Assembly (NCBI GenBank): GCA_011391285.1
Contig: JAABQU010000241.1
Coordinates: 1-16,855 of the forward strand
Origin: Thiobacillus sp.
Lineage (GTDB): Bacteria; Pseudomonadota; Gammaproteobacteria; Burkholderiales; Thiobacillaceae
Direction: 5' to 3'
Length of the DNA stretch: 16,855 nt
Shown here: positions 7,600-14,082 of the stretch, in pieces
Layout of the letters: each line of letters begins with the position of its first letter
Numbering within the stretch: the first letter of the stretch is position 1
Translations under genes and position numbers: made by a program
Notes under the pieces: generated by a model
Told to the model about the DNA's origin: nothing
The model's database searches: none
The model's input: the letters and a program-made list of their open reading frames with translations, nothing else

Positions 7600-9366
7600 A
7601 TGTGCGGCATAGCAGGTGAATTCCGGTTCGACAACAAAACGCCTGATGCGGCGGCGATGGATTGCATGCTGGCGAAGCTGGCGCGGCGCGGCCCCGACGC
7701 CGAGGGCCAGCATGCCGACGGGCCGGTGCGGCTGGGTCATCGGCGGCTGGCGATCATCGACCTGTCGCCGCGTTCGCAGCAGCCCATGCTCGACGCCGCC
7801 AGCGGCACCGCGCTGGTGTTCAACGGCACCATCTACAACTATCCGGAACTGCGCGCCGAACTGATCACGCACGGCCACGTTTTCCACTCGGACGGCGACA
7901 CCGAGGTCATCCTGCGTGCGTACCTGCAATGGGGCGAGGCCTGCGTCGAACGGCTGCACGGCATGTTCGCGTTCGCCATCTGGAACCGCGAGACGCTGTT
8001 CCTGGCGCGCGACCGCCTCGGCATCAAGCCGTTGTATTACGCCGAAAACCTGGGATGCTTCCGCTTCGCCTCGACGCCGCAGGCGCTGCTCGCGGCAGGC
8101 GGCGTCGACACCGGCATCGACGCCGTGGCGCTGCACAACCTGTTCACTCTGCATGCAGTGGTGCCGGCACCGCGCACGATATTCAACGGTATCCGCAAGC
8201 TCGCCCCCGGCACCACCATGATCGTGAATGCGCGCGGTGAAATCAGCCACCGGAAATACTGGTCGCTGAAAGCACAGCGCCCGGCTGCGCCGAAGACCGA
8301 GGCCGAATGGGCCGAGGCGATTCACGAAAGCCTCAGGCAGGCCGTTAAAAAACGCATCGAGATCGCCGACGTCAAGGTTGGCGTGCTGCTCTCAGGCGGC
8401 CTCGATTCGAGCCTGCTGGTGGCCTTGCTGGCCGAACAGGGTGTGCCTGACCTGATGACGTTCTCGGTCGGCTTCGAGGACCAGCCGGAAGAGCGCGGCA
8501 ACGAGTTTGAGTACTCCGACCCGGTGGCCGCCATGTATGGCACGCGCCACCACAAGTACCTCATCCCCAATGCCGAAGTACTGCACCGTCTGCCCGAAGC
8601 GGTGGACCAGATGTCCGAGCCGATGTTCGCGCAGGATGCTGTGGCGTTCTATCTGCTGGCCGAGCAGGTCAGCAGGACCGTGAAAGTCGTGCAGAGCGGG
8701 CAGGGCGCGGACGAGGTGTTCGGCGGCTATTTCTGGTATCCGCGCATGGCGGCAGAAACTGCCGGCTCGGCACTGGAGCGCTTCCGCCGTCATTATTTCG
8801 ATCGCGATCACGACGAATTTCTGCAAATGACCATGCCGGCGTACCACGGCCCCGACTACACGGCGGAAATGATCGCTGCGCATCTGGCGGAACCTTTTGC
8901 CGACGAATTCATCGATCAAGTGTTGCGCATGGACACGACCATGCTGATCACCGATGATCCGGTGAAGCGGGTCGACAACATGACCATGGCGTGGGGACTG
9001 GAAGCACGCGTGCCCTTCCTCGACCACCAACTGGTGGAGCTGGCTGCGTCGATGCCGCCCGAACTCAAGCTGGCGTCGGAAGGCAAGCACGTGCTGAAGC
9101 AAATCGCACGCGGCCTGGTGCCGGATGCGGTGATCGACCGCAAGAAGGGCTACTTCCCCATGCCTGCGCTGAAATTTGTACGCGGAGATTTTTTGAATTT
9201 CATGCAGGACATCCTGAATTCCCAGGCCTGTCGCGAGCGCGACCTGTATCACCGTGCCTACGTGAACAAGCTGCTGGACGCCCCGGAGCAGCATCACACC
9301 CGCATCCAGGGCAGCAAGTTGTGGCATTTAGCCCTGCTGGAATATTGGCTGCAAAAAAATGCGTAA
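7600..9366 (+). CDS. asnO: Asparagine-synthase-like amidotransferase, N-acetylglutaminylglutamine amide type
   Basis: 588 residues. The N-terminal glutaminase domain has catalytic Cys2 (MCGIAGEFRFD). The C-terminal ATP-pyrophosphatase domain has the PP-loop SGGLDSSLL (residues 265-273). The start motif, the length, and blocks such as DDPVKRVDNMTMAWGLEARVPFLDH and DRKKGYFPMPALKF fit the subfamily that amidates N-acetylglutaminylglutamine, an osmoprotectant dipeptide (AsnO of Pseudomonas). They fit plain AsnB or the exosortase-linked amidotransferase less well. The usual partner, the GNAT/ATP-grasp ligase Ngg, is not adjacent here. GGCAGGG precedes the ATG. The gene follows the kinase by 13 bp and overlaps the transglycosylase start by 8 bp. 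General function is firm; the exact substrate is inferred. Confidence 0.87.
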   Translation: MCGIAGEFRFDNKTPDAAAMDCMLAKLARRGPDAEGQHADGPVRLGHRRLAIIDLSPRSQQPMLDAASGTALVFNGTIYNYPELRAELITHGHVFHSDGDTEVILRAYLQWGEACVERLHGMFAFAIWNRETLFLARDRLGIKPLYYAENLGCFRFASTPQALLAAGGVDTGIDAVALHNLFTLHAVVPAPRTIFNGIRKLAPGTTMIVNARGEISHRKYWSLKAQRPAAPKTEAEWAEAIHESLRQAVKKRIEIADVKVGVLLSGGLDSSLLVALLAEQGVPDLMTFSVGFEDQPEERGNEFEYSDPVAAMYGTRHHKYLIPNAEVLHRLPEAVDQMSEPMFAQDAVAFYLLAEQVSRTVKVVQSGQGADEVFGGYFWYPRMAAETAGSALERFRRHYFDRDHDEFLQMTMPAYHGPDYTAEMIAAHLAEPFADEFIDQVLRMDTTMLITDDPVKRVDNMTMAWGLEARVPFLDHQLVELAASMPPELKLASEGKHVLKQIARGLVPDAVIDRKKGYFPMPALKFVRGDFLNFMQDILNSQACRERDLYHRAYVNKLLDAPEQHHTRIQGSKLWHLALLEYWLQKNA

Positions 9367-10714
9367 ATGGTTACTGCTACTGACCGCGCTGCTGGGCGGC
9401 TGCGTGCCGCCCACGGCGATTGACACGGCGCCCAGCCAAATCAGCCAGCCTCCTCCACCCGCCCGGCCCGAGCAAGCCGTGCAGGCCGTCCGGCCCGTCC
9501 AAGCCGCGCAAGCTGTCCAGCCCGCTTTCGACAACTGGCTCACCGCCTTCCGTCAGGATGCGGCGGCGCAGGGCATTTCAGCCGCCACGCTCGACGCCGC
9601 GCTGACCGGCGTCACACCGGTCGAGCGGGCGATCGAGCTCGACCGGCGTCAGCCCGAGTTCCTGCAAACCTTCGGCGACTACCTGGCGCGGCGCGTTACC
9701 CCGAGCCAGGTCGCGCGCGGCCAGGCATTGCTGGCCGAACACGCAGCCCTGCTCGATACCGTCGAGCAGCAGTACGGCGTTCCGAAAGCCGTGCTGGTGG
9801 CGTTCTGGGGGCTGGAAACCCACTACGGTTCGGTGCTCGGCAGCTTCAACATTCCGGCCAGCCTCGCCACGCTCGCCTTCGATGGCCGCCGCAGCAATTT
9901 CTTTCGCAGCCAGCTGCTCGACGCGCTGCGCATCATCGATGCCGGGCACGTCAGTGCGATCGAGATGAGCGGCTCGTGGGCGGGTGCGATGGGGCAGATG
10001 CAGTTCATGCCGTCGACCTTCCGCGCCTACGCAGTCGATGCCGACGGCGATACCCGCATCGATCTGTGGCAGTCGCTGCCCGACGCCATGCATTCGGCGG
10101 CGAACTACCTCAAACGCGCAGGCTGGCGTACGGGCGAACCGGTGGCCATCGAGGTGCGGCTGCCTGAAGCCTTCGATTGGCGCAAAGCCGGGGTGGCCCA
10201 CCGTCTGCCCATGGGCGAATGGACGGCGCGCGGCGTGCAGGCAGCGGACGGTAGCGCGCTGCCGGCGGTCGCGGGCCCTGCCGGAATCGTGCTGCCTCAG
10301 GGCTGGCAGGGGCCGGCTTTCATGGTGTTCGACAACTTCGACGTGGTGATGCAGTGGAACCGCTCGGTGAATTACGCCTTGTCGGTCGCGCAACTGGCGC
10401 AGCAGCTGGCAGGGGGCGGCGCGCTGGTGGCGCAGGCGGGCGAAACGGGCGCGCTCAGCACCGCGCAATTGAAAACGCTGCAGCAGTCGCTGAACGAACT
10501 GGGTTACGAAACCGGCCCACCGGATGGCCTGCTCGGGCCGCGCACCCAGGCTGCGCTGCGCCAGTATCAGGCGGCGTATGGCCTGCCCGTAGACGGATAC
10601 CCCGCGCCCAGTGTGCTCGAACACGTTCTGCAGGCGCATGCCGCTGCCATGGCGGAAGGCAGGCTGATGCAGACACCTGCGCCGACTTTCAGCGAATCAG
10701 CAGATCCGCCCTGA
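9359..10714 (+). CDS. MltB-family lytic murein transglycosylase lipoprotein with peptidoglycan-binding domain
   Basis: 451 residues. A lipoprotein signal ends at LLGGC (Cys15). A Pro/Ala/Gln/Val-rich linker follows (about 25-55). The SLT_2/MltB catalytic domain (about 60-350) has the catalytic Glu153 in FWGLETHYGS, then AGAMGQMQFMPSTF and DADGDTRIDLW. A C-terminal PG_binding_1 repeat (about 371-425, LQQSLNELGYETGPPDGLLG) completes the protein. It cleaves the MurNAc-GlcNAc bond to give 1,6-anhydro ends and should act in the periplasm on the outer membrane. Its ATG lies inside the last codons of the amidotransferase gene (8-bp overlap in another frame), which suggests translational coupling. 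It is probably the last gene of the kinase-amidotransferase-transglycosylase run. Confidence 0.92.
   Translation: MRKWLLLLTALLGGCVPPTAIDTAPSQISQPPPPARPEQAVQAVRPVQAAQAVQPAFDNWLTAFRQDAAAQGISAATLDAALTGVTPVERAIELDRRQPEFLQTFGDYLARRVTPSQVARGQALLAEHAALLDTVEQQYGVPKAVLVAFWGLETHYGSVLGSFNIPASLATLAFDGRRSNFFRSQLLDALRIIDAGHVSAIEMSGSWAGAMGQMQFMPSTFRAYAVDADGDTRIDLWQSLPDAMHSAANYLKRAGWRTGEPVAIEVRLPEAFDWRKAGVAHRLPMGEWTARGVQAADGSALPAVAGPAGIVLPQGWQGPAFMVFDNFDVVMQWNRSVNYALSVAQLAQQLAGGGALVAQAGETGALSTAQLKTLQQSLNELGYETGPPDGLLGPRTQAALRQYQAAYGLPVDGYPAPSVLEHVLQAHAAAMAEGRLMQTPAPTFSESADPP
9472..9525 (+). repeat. Imperfect short repeat coding for an Ala/Val/Gln/Pro linker
   Basis: Units resembling CAGGCCGTCC and CAAGCCGTGC recur within the transglycosylase gene. 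They encode QAV, PVQ and AAQ steps (EQAVQAVRPVQAAQAVQPA). This is the flexible linker between the lipidated Cys and the catalytic domain. Repeats of this type often vary in copy number between strains. Confidence 0.5.
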
Positions 10715-10758
10715 TAGGGGAAAGCGGACCTCGCCCGCCCGCAAAAAGCGGAGGCGTG

Positions 10759-10767
10759 TGCTATTTT
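10759..10767 (+). promoter_or_regulatory. Possible extended -10 upstream of the DUF2237 gene
   Basis: TGCTATTTT fits TG-N-TATTTT and would start transcription near 10774, about 20 bases before the GTG start. No -35 is evident. It lies 44 bp after the transglycosylase stop and could start a separate DUF2237/zinc-ribbon transcript. Confidence 0.28.
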
Positions 10768-10793
10768 CCGCCCAGGCAAATGAGGAGAACAGG

Positions 10794-11180
10794 GTGAGCG
10801 ACGCGCGCAATGTGTTGGGGGGTCTGCTGCAGGTCTGCAGCGTGGCACCGATGACCGGTTTCGGCCGTGACGGCGTGTGCCATACCGGCCCGCAAGACCT
10901 CGGCAGCCACACGGTATGCGCCCGGATGACCGCGGCGTTTCTCGATTATTCGCTGCAGCGCGGCAACGATCTCGTCACCCCGGTGCCGGAATACGATTTC
11001 CCGGGTTTGAAGCCGGGCGACCACTGGTGCGTGTGCGCCGCACGCTGGCTGGAAGCGGCCGAAGCCGGGGTGGCGCCGCCGGTCGTGCTGGAGGCCACGC
11101 ATCAGCGCGCCTTGCGCCATGTGGCGCTTGCTGACCTGGAATACCATGCCCTGCGTGTCCCGCAGTCCCCCGACCGATGA
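10794..11180 (+). CDS. DUF2237 family protein
   Basis: 128 residues matching the DUF2237 family along their length: NVLGGLLQVCSVAPMTGF, then RDGVCHTGPQDLGSHTVCARMT, PGLKPGDHWCVCAARWLEA and APPVVLEATHQRAL. Four or five Cys residues (in QVCS, GVCH, HTVC, WCVC) are conserved-looking, but no enzymatic role is established. It should be cytosolic. I chose the GTG at 10794, which has GAGGAG eight bases upstream and begins the protein right at the conserved block. An in-frame ATG at 10758 would add 12 unconserved residues. The TGA overlaps the next gene's ATG (ATGA, 11177-11180), so the two are translationally coupled. Confidence 0.87.
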   Translation: MSDARNVLGGLLQVCSVAPMTGFGRDGVCHTGPQDLGSHTVCARMTAAFLDYSLQRGNDLVTPVPEYDFPGLKPGDHWCVCAARWLEAAEAGVAPPVVLEATHQRALRHVALADLEYHALRVPQSPDR

Positions 11181-11533
11181 GCCTGCAATGCTGGAAATGC
11201 GGCGCCAGCCTCGCCGGCATGCTGCTGCCGCTGTCGCGCCGTGAAACCTGCCCTAGCTGCCGGGCAGAGTTGCATGTGTGCAAACTGTGCCGTCACTACG
11301 ATGCGCATCGCGCCGGCCAGTGTCGCGAACTGGCGGCCGAGCGCGTCGCCGACAAGGCGCGCGCCAATGATTGCGGCTGGTTCGTGCCGCGCCCCGAAGC
11401 CTACAAGGGCGGCGGGGCGGCGATGGCGCAGGCCAGCCGCAGCGCGCTCGACGCCCTGTTTGACAAGCAATCCGCTGCAGAATCCTCCGAGCCTGCGAAA
11501 CCCAATCTGCTCGACGATCTGTTCAGGAAATAG
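11177..11533 (+). CDS. Small zinc-ribbon-like protein of unknown function
   Basis: 118 residues. Paired cysteines suggest two metal sites. The first is C5-x2-C8 with C25-x2-C28, a classic zinc ribbon. The second is C35-x2-C38 with C49 and C66. The second half is acidic and Ala/Ser-rich, ending with two similar LDxLF motifs (SALDALFDKQ and NLLDDLFRK), which could be a short docking repeat. I recognise the general type, a small cytosolic zinc-binding protein, but no specific function. Translation is coupled to the DUF2237 gene through ATGA. Its 3' end overlaps the end of the convergent EamA gene by 11 bp. Confidence 0.8.
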   Translation: MSLQCWKCGASLAGMLLPLSRRETCPSCRAELHVCKLCRHYDAHRAGQCRELAAERVADKARANDCGWFVPRPEAYKGGGAAMAQASRSALDALFDKQSAAESSEPAKPNLLDDLFRK

Positions 11534-12413
11534 GCCGGCGCCAAAGCGGCCACAAGGCCTGCCACTCGTACAGCAGCAGCCCTGCGCCGATCAGCGCGAT
11601 GCCGGCCCAACCGCGGGCCGGGATGAATTCGGCGTTGAGCGTCTGCCCCAGCAGCAGCGCCGAAACGGGCGTGACCAGCGTGATCAGCGCCACGCGCCCG
11701 GCATCGAGATGCTTGATCACATAGTAGTAGAGCGTGAAACCCAGCACCGAGCCCGCCACACCAAGATAGACGATCGCCGCCCCCGCACGCGGCGCCAGGC
11801 CAGCCGGGGGCTGCCCGCCGTCGGCGAACAGCCAGACGAGCGCAAAACCCGGCACTGCGACACCGAGCGAGCCGCAGGTGATCGCGAGCGAGGAAATGGG
11901 CACGCTGAGCCGCTTGATCCACACCAGCCCCAGCGCCTGCACCACCATGCCGCCGACCACCGCGGCCGTGCCGAGCGTCGCGCGGCCTTCGCCTGGCCAC
12001 GGTTGCCCGAAGATCAGCCACAGCCCGGCCAATGCCAGCCCGAGGCCCGCAATGCGGATCGGTGTGAGTGTGCGCTCGCTTAGCCACAGTGCGGCAAACC
12101 CCCCGGTGACCAGCGGCATCATCCCGAAGATGACCGAAATCAACCCCGACGGAATGTGCAGCGCGCCCCAGTAGGTGAGCAGCATCGACACGCACAGCGT
12201 CAGTCCGCTGACCGCATACAGCCGCCTTGCAGCCGGATGCCAGGGAAAGGCTGTGCGCGTCGCGGCGAGCAGGACCAGACAGACGGCCAGTCCGATCAGC
12301 ATGCGCGCGAACACCGCGAAGCTGAATCCGGCCCCCTGCGCGCTCCACTGGATCGCGAGCGGGGTGGTCGACCAGATCAGGATGATGCCGAAATAGGCGG
12401 CAGGGACGGACAT
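11523..12413 (-). CDS. EamA/DMT-superfamily inner-membrane transporter
   Basis: 296 residues with about ten hydrophobic segments arranged as two EamA repeats. The first repeat starts PAAYFGIILIWSTTPLAI, and the second begins near the GTAAVVGGMVVQALGLVWIK stretch. The typical end-of-domain signature is ITLVTPVSALLLGQTLNAE. Members export or import small metabolites such as amino acids; the substrate cannot be told from sequence. I chose the ATG at 12413, immediately before the first membrane segment. An ATG at 12488 would overlap the end of rnk. No clear ribosome binding site is seen. It lies 52 bp downstream of rnk on the same strand and may be co-transcribed. Confidence 0.88.
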   Translation of the reverse strand: MSVPAAYFGIILIWSTTPLAIQWSAQGAGFSFAVFARMLIGLAVCLVLLAATRTAFPWHPAARRLYAVSGLTLCVSMLLTYWGALHIPSGLISVIFGMMPLVTGGFAALWLSERTLTPIRIAGLGLALAGLWLIFGQPWPGEGRATLGTAAVVGGMVVQALGLVWIKRLSVPISSLAITCGSLGVAVPGFALVWLFADGGQPPAGLAPRAGAAIVYLGVAGSVLGFTLYYYVIKHLDAGRVALITLVTPVSALLLGQTLNAEFIPARGWAGIALIGAGLLLYEWQALWPLWRRPIS

Positions 12414-12465
12414 GCAGCGCAGGGTGAGCGGTACGGGTGCTACGGGAGGCGGTTCCTGTCCGGCC

Positions 12466-12882
12466 TTACAGGGTGTAATTACCCGCACGTTCGGGCTGGT
12501 AGGTGACCTCGACGATGCGTGCGCGCACGGTCTGCCCGTTCGGCGCCGTCCACTCGATCTGCTGGCCGACCGCGAGACCCAGTACCGCGATGCCTGCGGG
12601 CATGGTCACGTCGAGCTGACCTGGCGCACCGGTGAAATCGCGTGGATACACGAGGACCATTTCCATCTCCTTGCCCGCCGGTTCGACGACGAAGCGGATG
12701 CGTGAATTCATCGTCACCACATCGGCAGGCATCTGCTCGGAGGGCAGGATCTGCGCGCGATCGAGCTCCTCGCGCAGGGCATCCACGCCGGGCTGCTCGT
12801 CCGGCAGGCTGGCGAGCATGCCTTCGAGACGCTCCAGGTCGCGCTCGGATACGGTGATGGCGGGACGGGTCGTGATTTCCAT
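12466..12882 (-). CDS. rnk: Nucleoside diphosphate kinase regulator Rnk (GreA/GreB-like fold)
   Basis: 138 residues. A short N-terminal helical region (RPAITVSERDLERLEGML) is followed by a GreA/GreB C-terminal-type domain. That domain has VTMNSRIRFV, the MVLVYPRD strand, and PAGIAVLGLAVGQQIEW near the end. Rnk proteins bind RNA polymerase near the secondary channel but lack the acidic coiled-coil tip of the Gre factors. In E. coli and Pseudomonas, Rnk influences nucleoside diphosphate kinase levels and alginate production. I chose the ATG at 12882, with GGAG about seven bases upstream. A longer form from 12900 adds six residues. A strong hairpin precedes it in the leader. Confidence 0.9.
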   Translation of the reverse strand: MEITTRPAITVSERDLERLEGMLASLPDEQPGVDALREELDRAQILPSEQMPADVVTMNSRIRFVVEPAGKEMEMVLVYPRDFTGAPGQLDVTMPAGIAVLGLAVGQQIEWTAPNGQTVRARIVEVTYQPERAGNYTL

Positions 12883-12903
12883 GATGGGCTCCTGCAGCAA
12901 GGC

Positions 12904-12941
12904 GCAAAAATGAAAACCGCCCGGGCCGAAGCCGGGGCGGT
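12904..12941 (-). terminator. Terminator-like hairpin with UUCG tetraloop in the rnk leader
   Basis: On the minus strand ACCGCCC (12941-12935) pairs with GGGCGGT (12922-12916). A mismatch, three further pairs and a cUUCGg tetraloop complete the hairpin. TTTTCATTTTT (12916-12906) follows. The structure has the form of an intrinsic terminator but lies upstream of the rnk start codon and just downstream of a likely promoter. It could be an attenuator, a 5' mRNA-stabilising stem-loop, or the end of an antisense transcript. On the plus strand no T-run follows. Confidence 0.6.
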
Positions 12942-12951
12942 GTTGACCGCA

Positions 12952-12960
12952 ACTATAACA
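12952..12960 (-). promoter_or_regulatory. Extended -10 promoter for rnk
   Basis: The minus strand reads TGTTATAGT, an extended -10 (TG-N-TATAGT). Transcription would begin about 12944-12946, only a few bases before the leader hairpin. No -35 match is seen. Confidence 0.45.
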
Positions 12961-13053
12961 CCGAAGAAGGGCTAGGGCCAGGAGGGCTCAGGCTTTAGCG
13001 GGGAGGCGTTCCAGGCGCTCCACCGCAATTTTGGGCACGTTGGCAGCGGCTTC

Positions 13054-13072
13054 GTTACACGCCGTTACACGC
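13054..13072 (+). repeat. Tandem direct repeat GTTACACGC x2
   Basis: Two identical 9-bp copies start at 13054 and 13064, one base apart, giving a period of 10 bp or about one helical turn. This spacing could present two half-sites on the same DNA face to a regulator. The repeat lies about 120 bp upstream of the PEP-CTERM promoter. No known protein consensus is recognised. Confidence 0.4.
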
Positions 13073-13174
13073 TGTGAGCCACCGCTTGGCGGCTGTGTCC
13101 TAAGTTAGTCTGAGGTGGGGACGCGACAATGAGGCAAACAGGGGTAAACAGCAACGCCCCGCTCCGGTGAAAAT

Positions 13175-13203
13175 TCGACATGCACATGCTTTTAGGCTTT
13201 TAT
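13175..13203 (+). promoter_or_regulatory. Sigma-70-like promoter of the PEP-CTERM gene
   Basis: TCGACA (-35, five of six matches) and TTTTAT (-10, four of six) are separated by exactly 17 bp. Transcription would start near 13210, giving a leader of about 31 bases with AAGG before the ATG at 13241. A tandem ACATGC pair (13178-13189) overlaps the -35 end and the spacer. I looked for a sigma-54 -24/-12 pair, which serves some PEP-CTERM genes, and found none. Confidence 0.4.
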
Positions 13204-13240
13204 GCCGATGGTTCAAAACTACCATACGAAGGTCCTTATC

Positions 13241-14041
13241 ATGAAAACCCTCACCCTGACCGCGACACTGCTCATCGCGACTGCACCCGCGCTGGCCGCC
13301 GTCGATCCCGTGCGCGGCTCGATCTATCAGTTCGTGCACGCCAGCGACGATTACAACACGCCCGACAGTTCGGCGACCAACGCGGATTTCTATGATGCGA
13401 ACTGGCTGGACACACCCGAAACGCTCACCCTCTCGGCGCTGGCCTATGCAGCCGGCACGGCAACCACGGGTGCGGACGCGCCGGCAAGCTGGGTGCAGAC
13501 CACGGCGAACATCACCGCCATCTGGGACTCCGCCTACCAGGGGTCGGTCGACTTCACCAACATGGGCTGGACGACTTCCGGCGTCACGTCCGGCGACGCA
13601 ATCATCAGCGCGGTGCAGACGAATCCTTCCGAATGGGCCGGGCGCAGCTGGACTTATACCTTCACACCCGATACCGACAGCGTGTTCACGCTGAACTACA
13701 GCGTGTTCGCGCCGCCCGGGAACACCAGTGATTTCGGCATCGGCAGCTTCCGCTTCAGCTGCTACAACGTCGACGGCTGCGAAGGCGTCGAAAACCAGAC
13801 CGTTCTCGCTGTCGGCAACAGCGGCCAGTTGAGCTTCGCCGTCGAGGCGGGCAAGGAAGCCCGTTTCTATCTAGACGTCTCGGGCAACGTCAGCGGCGGC
13901 CTCGGCACGCGCACCACGCTCACGAACGGCGAGTTCGACTGGCGGATCACACCCGTCCCGGAACCGCAAAGCTGGGCGATGCTGCTGGCCGGCGTGGGGG
14001 TGCTGAGCCTGCGCGTGGCGGCACGCCGCCGCGCCGTCTAG
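13241..14041 (+). CDS. PEP-CTERM sorting domain protein, secreted
   Basis: 266 residues. A signal peptide (MKTLTLTATLLIATAPALAA) directs export. The body is rich in Ser, Thr, Asn and aromatic residues, with no enzymatic motif, as is common for exopolysaccharide-associated surface proteins. The C-terminus is a full PEP-CTERM signal: VPEP, a hydrophobic stretch (WAMLLAGVGVLSL), and a basic tail (RVAARRRAV). Such proteins are cleaved and sorted by an exosortase (EpsH/XrtA type), which must be encoded elsewhere because none is in the window. I chose the ATG at 13241 because it starts the signal peptide directly; one at 13202 adds 13 unlikely residues. Two Cys (in SCYNVDGC) may form a disulphide. 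The function is unknown. Confidence 0.9.
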   Translation: MKTLTLTATLLIATAPALAAVDPVRGSIYQFVHASDDYNTPDSSATNADFYDANWLDTPETLTLSALAYAAGTATTGADAPASWVQTTANITAIWDSAYQGSVDFTNMGWTTSGVTSGDAIISAVQTNPSEWAGRSWTYTFTPDTDSVFTLNYSVFAPPGNTSDFGIGSFRFSCYNVDGCEGVENQTVLAVGNSGQLSFAVEAGKEARFYLDVSGNVSGGLGTRTTLTNGEFDWRITPVPEPQSWAMLLAGVGVLSLRVAARRRAV

Positions 14042-14055
14042 ACGCACCGCGCAAA

Positions 14056-14074
14056 GGGGCCGAGCAGCGGCCCC
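14056..14074. terminator. Probable bidirectional hairpin between convergent genes
   Basis: GGGGCC (14056-14061) and GGCCCC (14069-14074) make a 6-bp GC stem with a 7-base loop. It lies between the stop of the PEP-CTERM gene and that of the thioredoxin-HEAT gene. On the minus strand a short TTT follows; on the plus strand there is none. A second hairpin (CCGCCA/TGGCGG) overlaps the stop codon of the minus-strand gene. Confidence 0.4.
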
Positions 14075-14082
14075 GCCAGCGC

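Larger units (their letters stand above)
12883..13240. other. 358-bp intergenic region between rnk and the PEP-CTERM gene
   Basis: No convincing gene lies here. From left to right it holds the rnk leader with a terminator-like hairpin and an extended -10 (12904-12960), a GC-rich stretch, two direct copies of GTTACACGC (13054-13072), a hairpin at about 13077-13094, and the promoter of the PEP-CTERM gene. On the minus strand a stretch of about 37 codons without a start ends at a TGA near 12990. It could be a gene remnant, but I cannot identify it. Confidence 0.5.

Noticed and set aside
8392..9327. Minus-strand frame of 311 codons inside the amidotransferase gene
   Set aside because: The opposite strand carries an unambiguous amidotransferase with catalytic motifs; this frame is His/Arg-rich with no domain.
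7600..9366. Exosortase-linked amidotransferase in a PEP-CTERM gene set
   Set aside because: The start motif MCGIAGEFRFD, the length and the C-terminal blocks fit the NAGGN amidotransferase group better, and no exosortase genes are adjacent; the PEP-CTERM gene is nearly 4 kb away in another unit.
9578..10639. Minus-strand frame of 353 codons inside the transglycosylase gene
   Set aside because: It is antisense to a complete MltB-like protein, which arises easily in GC-rich DNA.
12883..13000. Possible end of a lost minus-strand gene (about 37 codons ending in a TGA near 12990)
   Set aside because: There is no start codon, it is very short and has no recognisable family, so a remnant cannot be claimed.
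13038..13058. Possible sigma-54 promoter around GTTGGCAGCGG
   Set aside because: The -24-like TTGGCA is present, but the required GC of the -12 element at the correct spacing is absent.
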